The notes under the pieces: generated by a model
Databases searched by the model: none
The model's input: the letters and a program-made list of their open reading frames with translations, nothing else
What the model was told of the DNA's origin: nothing
NCBI GenBank assembly: GCA_004764695.1
Contig: SMSO01000008.1
Coordinates: 905,001-969,000, forward strand
Reading direction: 5' to 3'
DNA: 64,000 nt
Origin: Schizochytrium sp. TIO01
Lineage: Eukaryota; Sar; Bigyra; Thraustochytrida; Thraustochytriidae
Shown here: in pieces, positions 43,914-54,847 of the stretch
How the letters are laid out: every line of letters starts with the position of its first letter
Numbering within the stretch: the stretch's first letter is position 1
Position numbers and translations under genes: made by a program

Positions 43914-45945
43914 TCTTACTAAGCCACAATTATCCCCAAAGCTCGTCGAAGCTGCCCCAAAAGTCGCAAAATCCACGCCTCTGAACAAAGATTGAAACTA
44001 TCCCGCGCTGCCCGAGAAATGTGCAGCAGCAACCACTGACTACACCGCAAAAGAGAGTTCTATAGAAATGATACGAGGAGTGGCAGGGGTGGGAAAACAG
44101 CGAAGGCTGTCGCGTTGAACGTCTTGACGGCCAGCTTCTCTGCGGGAGCTCGAATCAGCGCCAACGACGAAGCCACCAAGCGCGCCTGCCTGCTTGCCTG
44201 GCAAGCCACCTAACTAGCCAGCTAAGCCTGCGAGAGAGTGAGGAACGAGCTAAGCTTTAAGCGAGGAGTCGGGCGCCGCGGAGCGAGCAGCCTCGGGCTG
44301 TGCCGTCTGCTGTTTGATGGTTTGTTATTTGATTGATTGTTTTTTGTTTTTGTTTTTATCTCTGCTTTTTTCTTACTCCTTACTATATCAAACTTCAATT
44401 TTGTATTTGTAGTGAAATGGAAAGCACTAAACCGTTTCATCATAAACTCTATTTGGAACGAATAGAACAAGCTCCAACCCTTTACACTACGAGGACTTCT
44501 CTCAACATATGTGCTGCAAGGATCATGCTGAAAGAGTTATCATAAAAGTAAGCTCCCGAAGGAAGCCATTACTGATTTAAGCTGCGCAGGCAAACCAACC
44601 CTTGGAAGAGTTAACTATAGATATAAATGTGTAAAATCAGGCCACGGTCTTTGGTTGTACAGCGTTCTTTAAATTCAATTGCTGTGGAAAATATAATTTC
44701 GGGAGGAGGGTTTACAGACGCACCCTGTAGCTTTTACAATTTCTGCTTTGAATATTGATCAACCGCGTTATAACGACCATCGACCCACCTCGACGATCGA
44801 GATCGTACTTTCTAAATTGCAAATTTTAATGCGCAAAGGGACAAGGCTAGATGCTTTTAAAGCTAGCGTATTCGCTACTGTTAAAGCCATTGATGAGAAA
44901 CATGAACACCTGAAGTAAGTCGTCCCGCACTAACCTTTATTGCGACCATGTTTGCCATAATTTGCCTATACCAAGTACTCTGGTACGTTTTCCCCTCCGA
45001 TTGTCTGAATGAAACCTGTGCTCTATCTATCAGTGCAGAAAAGATCACACGCACAAAATTCTGTTGAATAACTGGCCGATTCCGAGAATCTGAAATGTCG
45101 ATTGATTATCTATACAACACGCATTTCACAACACAGTATGACCTCTTGTTTCTGACGACGGCAACACATTCCTCCTCACAGACTCTTTCCATACCAGTGA
45201 TAGTGTTACATAACTATAATGACTGACCTTTCTAAAGGTCGCTGCTTCTATTGCTTTGTTCTACCTCGACACTCATACTCTATTTTTACAAATATTAATT
45301 GTGTATTTACATTGGCGTATAACCTATTTTGGTTTATTATTCTCTATTGTATAAGAGCTATGTAAGTGGGTTATTCACTGTTCTGCATTTCTCTTTCTTT
45401 CTTCTCCTTTTCTTCTTTTTCTTCTTCTTCTTCGTGGTGGCCACGAGATGAATTGGAGAGCAGCAGCAGAACAGAGTTGAGGACTTCCCTTATCACGGTA
45501 CGTTCCAGAGCGACGCTCGACCCCCCTTGCGGAACACCCTCCACCGTCTACTCATTGCGTCTTTGGTCCCGACAGCCTGCGGAGGTTGCCGTTTGGGCGA
45601 TGGAAATGGCGTGGCTGGCGGCTGCCGCGAAAATTGAGGCGAAAAAGAGGCCAAGTGACAAACACAGCTGCCTATCCGAGCGCTGTGAAAGCCACGCGGC
45701 AATTGGTCGGAAGCGGTCTGACGAGTGGATTGCACGCAAAACTATCGATACTGACTGCTATATATTTTTTTCTGTGGTGTGACGATGTACTCGTGTGGCG
45801 ATATTTTCTTCGATGATTAATTACTGTGCACTTGGTATACATACCTGTGATGCTGTACAATCAACTTGGTGCGATGGTGCTATAAACTCGTGATGTTTGG
45901 CTTATTGTGGGATTTGCCTTTTACAGACTAACACAGCTAAGGAAA
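43914..45945. other. Intergenic: TAF6 and Tim10-like promoters, no gene seen
   Basis: About 2.0 kb between divergently placed genes. GC-rich near TAF6 (44130-44310), then AT-rich. Frames at 45366-45860 overlap on both strands and are Arg/Ser-rich shadows. A ttttacag near 45925 could be a 5' UTR acceptor for the Tim10-like gene. Confidence 0.4.
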
Positions 45946-46392
45946 ATGTCAGCATTTGGATTTGGAGGCCGTGGCCAGGGTGAGCACCCGCAGCTCAAGG
46001 CGGCCAAGATCCAGGCTGAGGGCGCCACTGACTTGTATAACCGCATGGCCGATGTGTGCTTTGAGAAGTGCATTGGCAAGTACAACGAGCCTGACCTCAA
46101 CGTTGGCGAAATGTCCTGCACTGACCGTTGCGTGTCAAAGTTTATGGAATCCTACAAGAAGGTTGGTGAGAAGCTCCAGGGTAAGTTCCAGACGATTTTC
46201 TGTAGTTTTGAAGACAATAGAATTATGGAGCATCGTGAAGATGGCAAGAATATCAGGAGGTCATCAGGGTGACTAACATGGAGCATGAATTTGGATAATC
46301 TTGCAATGTACTGAACAGAGTTCCAGCAAATGGAGCAGGCCAAGATGCAGGCTCAGCAGGGCGCCATGGGCGGCCAGGCTGGTATGCGCTAA
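45946..46392 (+). CDS. TIM10: Tim10-like small TIM chaperone, two exons
   Basis: Exons 45946-46180 and 46319-46392 encode 102 residues; the 138-nt intron has a gtaagt donor and a ctgaacag acceptor and splits a Glu codon (LQ-E-FQQM). Twin CX3C motifs Cys38-Cys42 (CFEKC) and Cys58-Cys62 (CTDRC), 15 residues apart, define the small TIM family of mitochondrial intermembrane-space chaperones; they form two disulfides through the Mia40/Erv relay. A VCFEKC...SCTDRCVSKFMESY layout fits Tim10 better than Tim9, Tim8 or Tim13, but assignment rests on memory. The C-terminus is Met/Gln/Gly-rich. The unspliced frame runs into the intron and stops at 46272. Confidence 0.88.
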
Positions 46393-46898
46393 ATAGCGTG
46401 CTTGTGACCCGAAAAGGGTTTGACAACAACGACACAATCTGTATTGTTCGCTATGGTCTTTTTATACCCCACCATCGCCTCTGTAGGGATGGACTCAACT
46501 TGGATATCAGACAAACCCCGCAGCGATCTCGTCCACTATCGCCTTCGTCACCTTCACATGAGATAAACACAAAAGAAAACATACATACATTTATACGTGT
46601 AAAATCCCCTCTCCTTACCTTTTCGTTAAGCCCTCCCACTTGCATGAAGCGCCGGCTCCTTGTATTCATCAGACAAAAGGAGCAGCATGTTGTTTTAAGT
46701 TCTCGCAAAATATCCTACCTTCACGTTGTAGCTTCTTTTTTTTTTTTTAAATTTAACGCGTAGAGTTAAAAACAGGTTTGGTCATCTCTTTACAGAGACA
46801 CTATCCTCAAACACGACAAACGCGTTCAATTTTTAGCTCAGCTGATGCACGCCCCCGTACACTACTATTTTGAACCCTGATCCTCCCTAGTATTCGGA
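46393..46898. other. Intergenic between Tim10-like and methyltransferase genes
   Basis: About 500 bp, with a run of about 11 T near 46737. No gene is seen; it holds the 3' UTR of the Tim10-like gene and the promoter of the next one. Confidence 0.4.
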
Positions 46899-47972
46899 AT
46901 GGTGATACCACTGGTGACTTCTCTTTTCTATCACTTCAAAACAACATCATCCACGATGGACTCTGATCAGCAGGACAACGAGAGTACTCCAGCAGTACCC
47001 CAAGGCGACGCAAACTCTGTTGCACTCGTACCTTTCTCGTAAGTTGATCTGGTGAGCTCACAACCAGAAGATCGTTGAAGAGGCATGAAGAAAAAAAAAA
47101 AAAAAAAAAAAAAAAAAGATCGATGAGCACAGAGTTGAGCAAGGTCAACTCACAGTCCTTGGTCTCGCTTTAACTATTACCACAGCTATGGAAGTCCATT
47201 TCACAATCCTAAGGAGCTTGCAGAAAGGTTTTTTGACTTTGGGGATTTCAACGTGCGCGTCAAACAGGCCTGGGTTCCTGACGGTAAAGGCGGCACAGAT
47301 ATAGGTTTTGGAGCCGCCGTATACGAGGCGTCGTTCCTACTTTCAGATTGGCTATCCCGCGACTCAAACCTGGTTAAGGATAAACGTGTACTCGAACTTG
47401 GATCAGGTACGTTTCAAAGAAGAGTACGGGAAGGTAGATTTGGCATAAGAGAACAGTAAATTAACAGGGCGAACTTTGAGATTAGTATTACAGGCGTTGG
47501 TTTGGTCTCTATTGTGGCTGCCAAGCTTGGCGCCGAGAACCTTGTAGCCACGGACGGTGACGCTAAATCACTTAATCTCACTCAGGAAAATTGTGCTTTA
47601 AATTGTGTAAATGACAAGGTAGATTGCAAGCAGCTTATGTGGGGTGATCCTACAAACCCGGAAGCCTTTGGAGATTTCGACGTCATTCTTGCCAGTGACA
47701 TTATTGCACGACCATATCGTGAACACTTTCCTGCTCTTCGAGAGACGCTTCTTGTCCATACGCGCCCTGGTGGCTTGGTCATTATCGCACAAAAGCCTCG
47801 TAGTCCACATGAGCAAGTTTTTATGCGAAAGTTAGTTACATCCGGCGAGTTTGCACTTGAGCGTTGTGTGAAACCTGAGCTTTTGCATGCAGACTTTGTG
47901 CACGAAGATGTCTCCATTTGGGTTTGGAGGCGACTTGATCCGTCTAAAAGTTGTGCTGATGCCGAGACTTAA
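46899..47972 (+). CDS. METTL21/EEF2KMT-like protein methyltransferase, three exons
   Basis: Exons 46899-47038, 47186-47406 and 47494-47972, 279 residues (260 if the second ATG at 46956 is used). Introns of 147 and 87 nt have gtaagt/cacag and gtacgt/tacag ends and keep frame. Exon 2 ends at VLELGSG and exon 3 continues GVGLVSIVAAKLGA, forming SAM-binding motif I, then ATDGD (post-I acidic) and QENCALN. LASDIIARPY near the third strand corresponds to the DxxY-type motif of class VII (MTF16) lysine methyltransferases. Predicted to methylate a protein side chain; substrate unknown. The first intron contains a run of about 27 A (47089-47117). Confidence 0.85.
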
Positions 47973-49014
47973 ATAGCAAAACGCGATAAATCCAAACTGG
48001 TTGGTGTCTATAAAGACTCAATTAGTCTAAATCTAAATACTTGCCATTTATTTTCATCTTTACAATTGGACCTTTTACCCGGAGAATGCTACTTCGAATC
48101 CCCAAACTCACACATATATAAGATATGATGAAGCTTGATGGAGACGTGCTTGATAAAAGTACGTTTTGCTAGATGAAATCACTGAAGCGTTGCCTCATTT
48201 CGATCAGTCTTGAATAATCATGATTCTATTAACTCTCAACCCCGAGCCAGTTGATTAACGACAGTGGTTTATAGCTTTAAACATCAAATCGACCAGTTTT
48301 GTACAAAGCTCTCGGGTGTTGCCTTTCACAATTTAGAATACATGGTCACGGAGACTTTGCAGATTTGGCGAGTCTAGTCTGGAGCTTTCTATTACTTGTA
48401 GCAAGTACTTTCAAGATTCTTCAGAAACCTACAGATAAGCGTGGCTGGTAAATCGGTGGACTTTTTGTGTCAATCACTATTTGCAAGAATCGCTACGGGT
48501 CCAAGAATTAAAAAATGTGAAAGCTAATTTTCCAGGAGTACAAGATTTTGTAAGGGTTGCTGCACGTATTCAAACACTCAAACCTAAAGTAGTGTACTTT
48601 TCTATCAGTAGCCCAAGTTATGCAGAATCGCGTAGGACTAGAATCGCATGATACTCATCTTGACGAAAGATAGGGCCGAGCAGGTCTAGGTACTAAGTGT
48701 ACTAGTTAGTCGATGAGTGAGTATTTTGGCTTAGTTTTTACTAAAGCTAAGGCAGAAAAGAATATAAGGTCAGTAATAGTGGTAGATACTGCTATGCCTA
48801 TTAAGATTGCGAGTTCCTAGCAGTCCCTGTCCCAAATTCTAGGACAGCGGAATTCCGCGTCACGATTAAAGATCCAGCAAACGCGCATCATCGAGAGCAT
48901 AACTTCGCCTTTTGTTGGCTGGGATCTTGGGAATATCCTTTGCGAGCTGCAGTTCTCGATTACTGTCCCAACGGAAAGTTAAAAGAAGTTGTGAAGCCTT
49001 GGAAGGGTTTGAAG
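47973..49014. other. Intergenic, no gene seen
   Basis: About 1 kb, AT-rich; contains a taggtactaagtgtactag segment near 48687. Includes the promoter of the Cys-rich gene. Confidence 0.4.
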
Positions 49015-49905
49015 ATGGTATCCTCGATGTTGTGCTTGATGGGCGTCATCTTACTTGTGGCCGCTTGTGTCCCAGGAGATGCTAGAGAATCCTTACGCGC
49101 GGGCTATGTTGAAACTCAACTTGACGATGCCCCAGCGTGCTGGAGGGATGCGTCTTCGCGAGGCATGGGCCATTTTCCCAACGAATGCGCCGACGGCCTT
49201 GAGCAATCCGGGCTGCTCTGCTACCCGCCTTGCAATGCAACCTTTAGGTAAGTTCTTACGTCGGAAGTCGGGATGGTCGCAGTGATACTCAAGTTTATAA
49301 ATATCCTCAAAAAGTAGGGGTATTTGTGCGATGTAAGACAAAGCTTGACAGGATCTGATCACAGGATTTCCCAAACACAAGCAGATGATAGAAATGGAAA
49401 CTAATGACGACTTTGAAATTTTGTAAATTGTTTCTATGATTGCAGTGGCTTTGGACCCATCTGCTGGGAGGACTGCGAGGTTGGCGAGAAAGACGAAGGG
49501 GTATTCTGCCTTGGTCATAACCACTCTGTTCATGTGAAGCATTCTTATGGCCGAGGTCTCGGAGAACCGCTGCAATGTCCCGAGGACGAAGACCAAGATT
49601 GGTACACCTTTGGTTTGTGCTACCCTAAATGTGGAGAAGACGCAGAGGGTCTTGGGCCATTATGTTGGGATGAATGCAAAGGCAACTACCCAGCTACTGG
49701 TGGGCCACTCTGTTGCAAAAACCGTGGTCTTTGCCATTCAGAGCTATACAACCTCACAGTCAACTTGCCTATGCACATTGCGCAAGCCGTGATGGATGGC
49801 CGTGACATTACAAAGGAGATTCAAGATATGAAACAAGTGGTTGAGGATGTTCTTGGTTATGAGCTTCCCATGTGTCACAGTGTTTCACTCATGGAACAAT
49901 GGTGA
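49015..49905 (+). CDS. Secreted cysteine-rich protein, two exons
   Basis: Exons 49015-49247 and 49446-49905 give 230 residues. The 198-nt intron has a gtaagt donor and a gattgcag acceptor and joins NATF-SGFGPICWEDC. Residues 1-22 are a signal peptide (MLCLMGVILLVAAC core). The mature part has paired motifs: GLLCYPPC then GFGPICWEDC, and FGLCYPKC then GLGPLCWDEC, i.e. two copies of a CYPxC...GxGPxCWxxC unit, followed by a Cys-Cys segment and a helical tail. I recall similar motifs in secreted proteins of several protists, but I know of no assigned function. The tail (ITKEIQDMKQVVEDVLGYELP) is helical. It is a probable extracellular or luminal protein. Confidence 0.75.
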
Positions 49906-50314
49906 TGCATTCCAACAATAAAAGCTTGTCACAGCCCTCTAGAGACAACTGAGCGGCTCTCGTCACTTCTAAGCTGCACAACTTTGCCAAGAAACTATAC
50001 ATACTAATACGAAACAACTCCATTCCAAATTAATAGAGTTGCTTAAAAGGTAAATATCTTGAAACTTACTTTGTGTGTTTGATTATTTGAAAGAAGGTTA
50101 TGCAGAATCTTTTCACCTCCTTCACTATTCTGCATATATTCTGCGCTAAAGCAAGTATGGGCAATTGAACAAGAATGCTTATTGTAGCTTTGGCATTCTA
50201 ATGAAGAAAGATAATTTTGAAAAATACAATATAAAGTGAGAATGATGATTATTTGGTTTAATTTGAAGCGTGAGCAGGGTTATCTAGGAAACACGAGGAA
50301 AATAAATGCTAGTT
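49906..50314. terminator. Convergent 3' region between Cys-rich gene and Timeless
   Basis: 409 bp, AT-rich. aataaaag directly after the Cys-rich stop (49918) and aaataaatg at 50299 are candidate polyadenylation signals for the two strands. Confidence 0.45.
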
Positions 50315-53300
50315 TTATGGAAGCAAGTCGTATGAACACTCTTTGATTGGCTCTTCCATATGGGCATCGGTGTTTTCATCGTTGGGGTTTTGCGCTGGAG
50401 CGACATTTTCCAACCCGTCAGGAAAGGCAGCAGACAATGTATCAGCGTAGTGTTGCTGCACCAACGCAAACGCCGCTGGAGAAATTTTCCAAAACGCCTG
50501 CGGCCGAGTCCAGCCCATCTTACTCAAAAGCTCTTCACAAGCGTCTTGCCAAGTGTAATGCTCTTCGAATTGCGGTATAAGAACGCAACGTTCAGCTTTA
50601 ATGGTTTCGCCTATCCACTCCAGAGACTTCACATGGCCCTTCTCGGCTACCTCCTTCATCATACGTGTAAGAGCAGCCTCGTGCCAGAAGGGTTTCGCCT
50701 CAGGGACATCTTCATGAAGCTGAAGTCGTTCAACCATGACGCGAATATCGGTTTCAGAACGATTGTTCTCCACCAACTCCGCTTCGCATGAAAGCATCTT
50801 ATAAACAGAATCAGGAAAGTCGCGAAGAAGTTGCGCAAAATTATCCACCAAAACGTCGCGCTCTTCCTTGGACCAAACAGGCGCGGAGTTACCAGGGTTA
50901 GCAGGCGTAGATCTCCGCTTCTTTACATTCCCACTGAAGCCCACATTATCAAGGTCAGCCTCCATTTCGCCCTCACTACTGCTTAGATCAGCATCGTCAT
51001 GGCGTTTGTCAGCCTTACGCAACCGGTTGCGACTATTGCCCTTGACCTTGCGGCGTTTACGGAGTTTCTTTACTACCTTACGAACAGTACGCTTGGCTGG
51101 CTTCGAGATTGAACCATCAGCACCTTCGCCAAGCTCATTTTCGCTATCAGAAACCTCCTCCTCAACCTCAACTTCTTCTTCGTAACTTTCGTAGCCGTTG
51201 TCTTCATCGTCATCATCATCGTCATCGCTATAGTACTTGGATTTACTACGACGGCGCTCAGCACGACGACGCTCCTTTTCTTCTTCACGACGGCGCCGGC
51301 GTTCATCACGAAGGCGTGCACGACGGTCATCAGGATCTTCGTAATGCCACATCATTTGCTCATTTTCTGCTCGTGAACGCCAGAAGAGAATCTCAGCAAA
51401 CGCAAGTCGGTTAGAGGCCGCATGCACGAAAAAGTCAGATATAATCTGCCGCAGAATCTCACAAAGGTGTGGGCGTGAATTCTTGTATTCACGAAGCGCA
51501 CGTACGTACACACCAAAAAGAGCAATATGCCACAGTGCAGATGGGTTGTTAAACCGTGCAGCTTCGGTGTAGAATTTAGGCACAACTTCATCTTGAAGGA
51601 ACATGAGTTGAGCCTCACTTACAAAGCCAGGAACACGAGCAGGGTCAATAAGAACACTGAGGTTCTCCAAAATACTGTTGAGTGCAAATTTACGCACTAT
51701 AGAGTCCAACTTGAGCTCGTGCTCAGTATCCTGGGCAATGAGCCTCTGACGATGCTCTTCCATCCGGCGCTCTTCTTCGTCCTGCTCTGCAACTTGTGCG
51801 GCTTCTTCGTCCTCGCCAGGGGCACCATGTTCTGCTTCGTAGGCGATGAAATCTGTGATCGTGTCTAACTTTTGCTCCTTCATGATTGAGTCAACATACT
51901 TCCAGCGGTGAAACAGCATGCTGCTGTTTCGCGAGTTATCAAAGATAGGGCCTAATGTTTCATCCTTGAGCGCCTTTCGGAAACTGCCAGCACTTCCATC
52001 GCCAAATTGCTTGACAACCTCAACGAGTGCCAAGGTTTCATCTGTGGACCAATCGGAGCCCATGAGTCGAACAGCTGCATTGGTTTTGCTACCTCCACCG
52101 GAAGCATCTGCAGCAGAGATTTGCCTGCCTCCACGTCTCTTTCCACGTACTACAACGCGCTCATCATCCATTTGGGCCATGATCTGTAACATAGAAGTAC
52201 TCATGGTGGCCATGTGTGCCATGTTGAGCCATGATGAAGAGTTAGGGTCCCACTGACGCATGTATCGAGGGACAAGCTCCCAGTGAGATGAATCATAAAA
52301 GACGCTGTTACGAAGGCGAACACAGAACGCGTGATCTTCCTCATCTTCTCCCTTAAGCATAAGCTCAAGGAGTTGAACCATTGAACTCAACATGCGCAAC
52401 GAATTTTGTAGCTCACGAAACCGCTTGTTGGTTTCGTGTTGTTCACAACTACTAATGAGGAAATGAAAGGTCCACACATCCATTGTGGCCAACAGCGGGG
52501 AGTTACGCCATGTCAGGTTTGTAAGGTTTGCTTCCTTCTCCCGGCGTCGGCACTCAAATGCCATACAAAGACCAGCTAGCCAAACAAATTGATAATGATC
52601 AGTTTGAAGCACACGATGGTCATCGCGGCGAAAGTCCTGCTTCAAAGCTTTAAATAGAGGACCATAGCATCGATCGATCATTTCTTGACAAAGATCTCGT
52701 TGTACACGGCGCATACGACGGCTTGCAGTTATAGAGCGTACATCATTGCCCATGACGTGAACATCATGAGCCTGAGCCAGATCTGTGTCCTTTTTACGCC
52801 GGTTGGGCTTGTTCATCGCACCAGCTTTTGCACCAAGGGAACCATTCATGCTGCTTACAGAGTTGCCGGCTAGTTCGAAGGCACTGGACAATACACCTTG
52901 ACCCGAAGATGTTCCACTAAGTTTAAGTTTACCACCAAATCGTGAATGGCGAGAGGAGAGAGCTTTATTTGCCTGAACTCGTTTGGCACGCATTTTCAGA
53001 TGAAGAGATTTCAGAGGGTCCATTGCATCCGTACTTTTGTTGTTGTCAGAAGCTGCACCTATAGGAGATACATTGTTTTCGGTGGACTCATTTTCTTGCG
53101 TCGCGCTAGCTCTATTCGTATTGTTGTTGCTGCTGCCGCTCTGTACCAAGTTAAACAAATCTTCAGCCTCCGCTCCACGAAAGATCTGGTAAAAAATCTC
53201 CAAAAGAATAAAGTTCCAGTCACGGTTATTTTCAGTACCAACGTACTCACCGAGAAAGAGAATCATGTCAAAGATGGACTCCTTTTGTAACATAATGATG

Positions 53301-54049
53301 AAGTCCTCATGCAGGTTGAGCAAGTGGGCATTCTTAGACGATCCAGACTTGTTGAGCTGCATATCAGGAACAGCAAGAAGGTTTCGCAGAAACCATAGCA
53401 GCAACTCAACCACAAGCTTGTCTTCCTTCTTACGGGCACTACTCGGAGTTGCACTGTTGGCAAGAGGTTGCTCAATAAGACGCATAAAAGCTTGCAAAGC
53501 GCCTGGCTTGAGCAGCTCTGACTTAAATTGTTGCAGGTGAAATACGCGTTTTGCGCGGCTTTCGCCCTTGTCTGCAGAACCAACCGGCATTGTTAACTGC
53601 ACCGCAACTTTCGTTGCCTCAACGAGGACCTTATCATCACGCTCTGTCGAACACGTCTTGGCAAGAGGTACAAGAAAGTTGCGGAAGATGCGCAACTCAC
53701 CCAGCAGCACCGCCGTGTGATTTTTATCAGTGCGTGTATCCTCATTCAGTTCTTTGCGCAGCCGCTTGAGTGATTTCAAACAGGTTTCGTCATTGCGCAA
53801 GAACTTTCGTCCTTTGTTGGTCTCTCTGTAGCCCGTAGATCACCACCGCAGGTATATAGATACGAACAAACGTTAGAACGAGGTCGTTAGTTACTGTTTT
53901 AGGTGCTTTTGCAAGTCGATGTGATCTGACTTGACTTGTCTTTTCGGCGTGTCAAAGTTGAAACCAACCTTTTTCTCTCCATTCACTTACATAAAAGTAC
54001 CCAAGCCCGTGCAAAGGTTCATGCAGTAGGCCTTGTCCTCACCATGCAT
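50315..54049 (-). CDS. TIMELESS: Timeless/Tof1-family replication fork protection protein, two exons
   Basis: The main exon covers 53825-50315. It has no ATG near its start, but a first exon at 54049-53991 (MHGEDKAYC...LGTF) joins it through a 165-nt intron (gtaagtg donor, ctacag acceptor) in the right phase. The product has 1189 residues. The join recreates the family start: CxxL...ALG-like, then DETCLKSLKRLRKEL. The TIMELESS domain (about 25-560) has LGELRIFRNFLVPLA, the LLLWFLRNLLAV region and YQFVWLAGLCMAF. A DWSTDETLALVEVVKQFG helix unit, a long acidic/basic stretch (about 920-1010) and a terminal WSKEERDVLVDNFAQLLRDFP unit follow. With Tipin/Csm3 it stabilises stalled forks and couples helicase and polymerase; nuclear. 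Confidence 0.9.
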
Positions 54050-54847
54050 CTTCGCGCCCCGCGCCGCAGGCGGCGCAGGGCGTGCCGAAAGCCGAGGAGC
54101 TCCCGCAGACATCGTCACCGACGACGCTTCTTGCGAGCGCCTCCAATCGCCGTCTTTAACGTGCTCTGGGTTTCTTGGATGAAGAATTGCTGTCAAACCC
54201 AAACTAGCTTTCACTTGTTGTCTTCAACTCAACTTCTTGCGACGGTAGTTAGACCTTCAAGTTAAAAAAAGAGAGCGCTAAAGACCTCCTAACGCTAATA
54301 GTGTTATAAACACCGCAACTCTTTTTGTGGTGGTTGGTCAAAGGTGACTTGATATTTTCTTTTTTTTATAATTCTACCTGTACCTCGTACATATTAAAAA
54401 AAGAGAAAAAGAAAAAGGATTGGAAACACGGACCTAACTCGGCTAACCAGTGGTCTTCAAATTCGTTTTTGGTGTTTTCTATGGTTTTTAATTTCGGTTG
54501 AGAATCGTGCGTGGTATTGTTTTGAAGACATACTGTTAAATTCAGGCTCTTAATGGTTTTGATTAGGCCAAGGCTCATAGCGTCAAATTGTGATAATAGG
54601 AAACACTTTTTTCAATCATGATGGGAGCTCTGTTTTTTACACAAGCTTTATGGGTTGAGCTCCGAATAACTCGGAACAAGGAATAATGGCCCGAGCTTCA
54701 GCTATAACACATCGAATAAAAACAATTGCAACAATAACATTCCTGGTGGACATGCAATAATCATAGAATTCAGTGATGTGGTATGTTTAACTATTTTATT
54801 GTTCGAAAATCGATGATTAGACAGACTAAGTTCGTTACTAGTATTTA
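53826..54847. other. Timeless intron 1, exon 1 and upstream region
   Basis: After the 165-nt intron and 59-nt first exon, the remaining 800 bp are AT-rich and without a gene; they combine the Timeless promoter with the 3' end of the TMEM143-like gene. A GC-rich patch surrounds the start of exon 1 (54050-54130). Confidence 0.5.

Noticed and set aside
45366..45860. Frames on both strands, one with a hydrophobic SLGLFFASIFAAAA stretch
   Set aside because: Mutually overlapping frames with no family similarity; hydrophobicity comes from Ala/Leu codons in GC-rich DNA.
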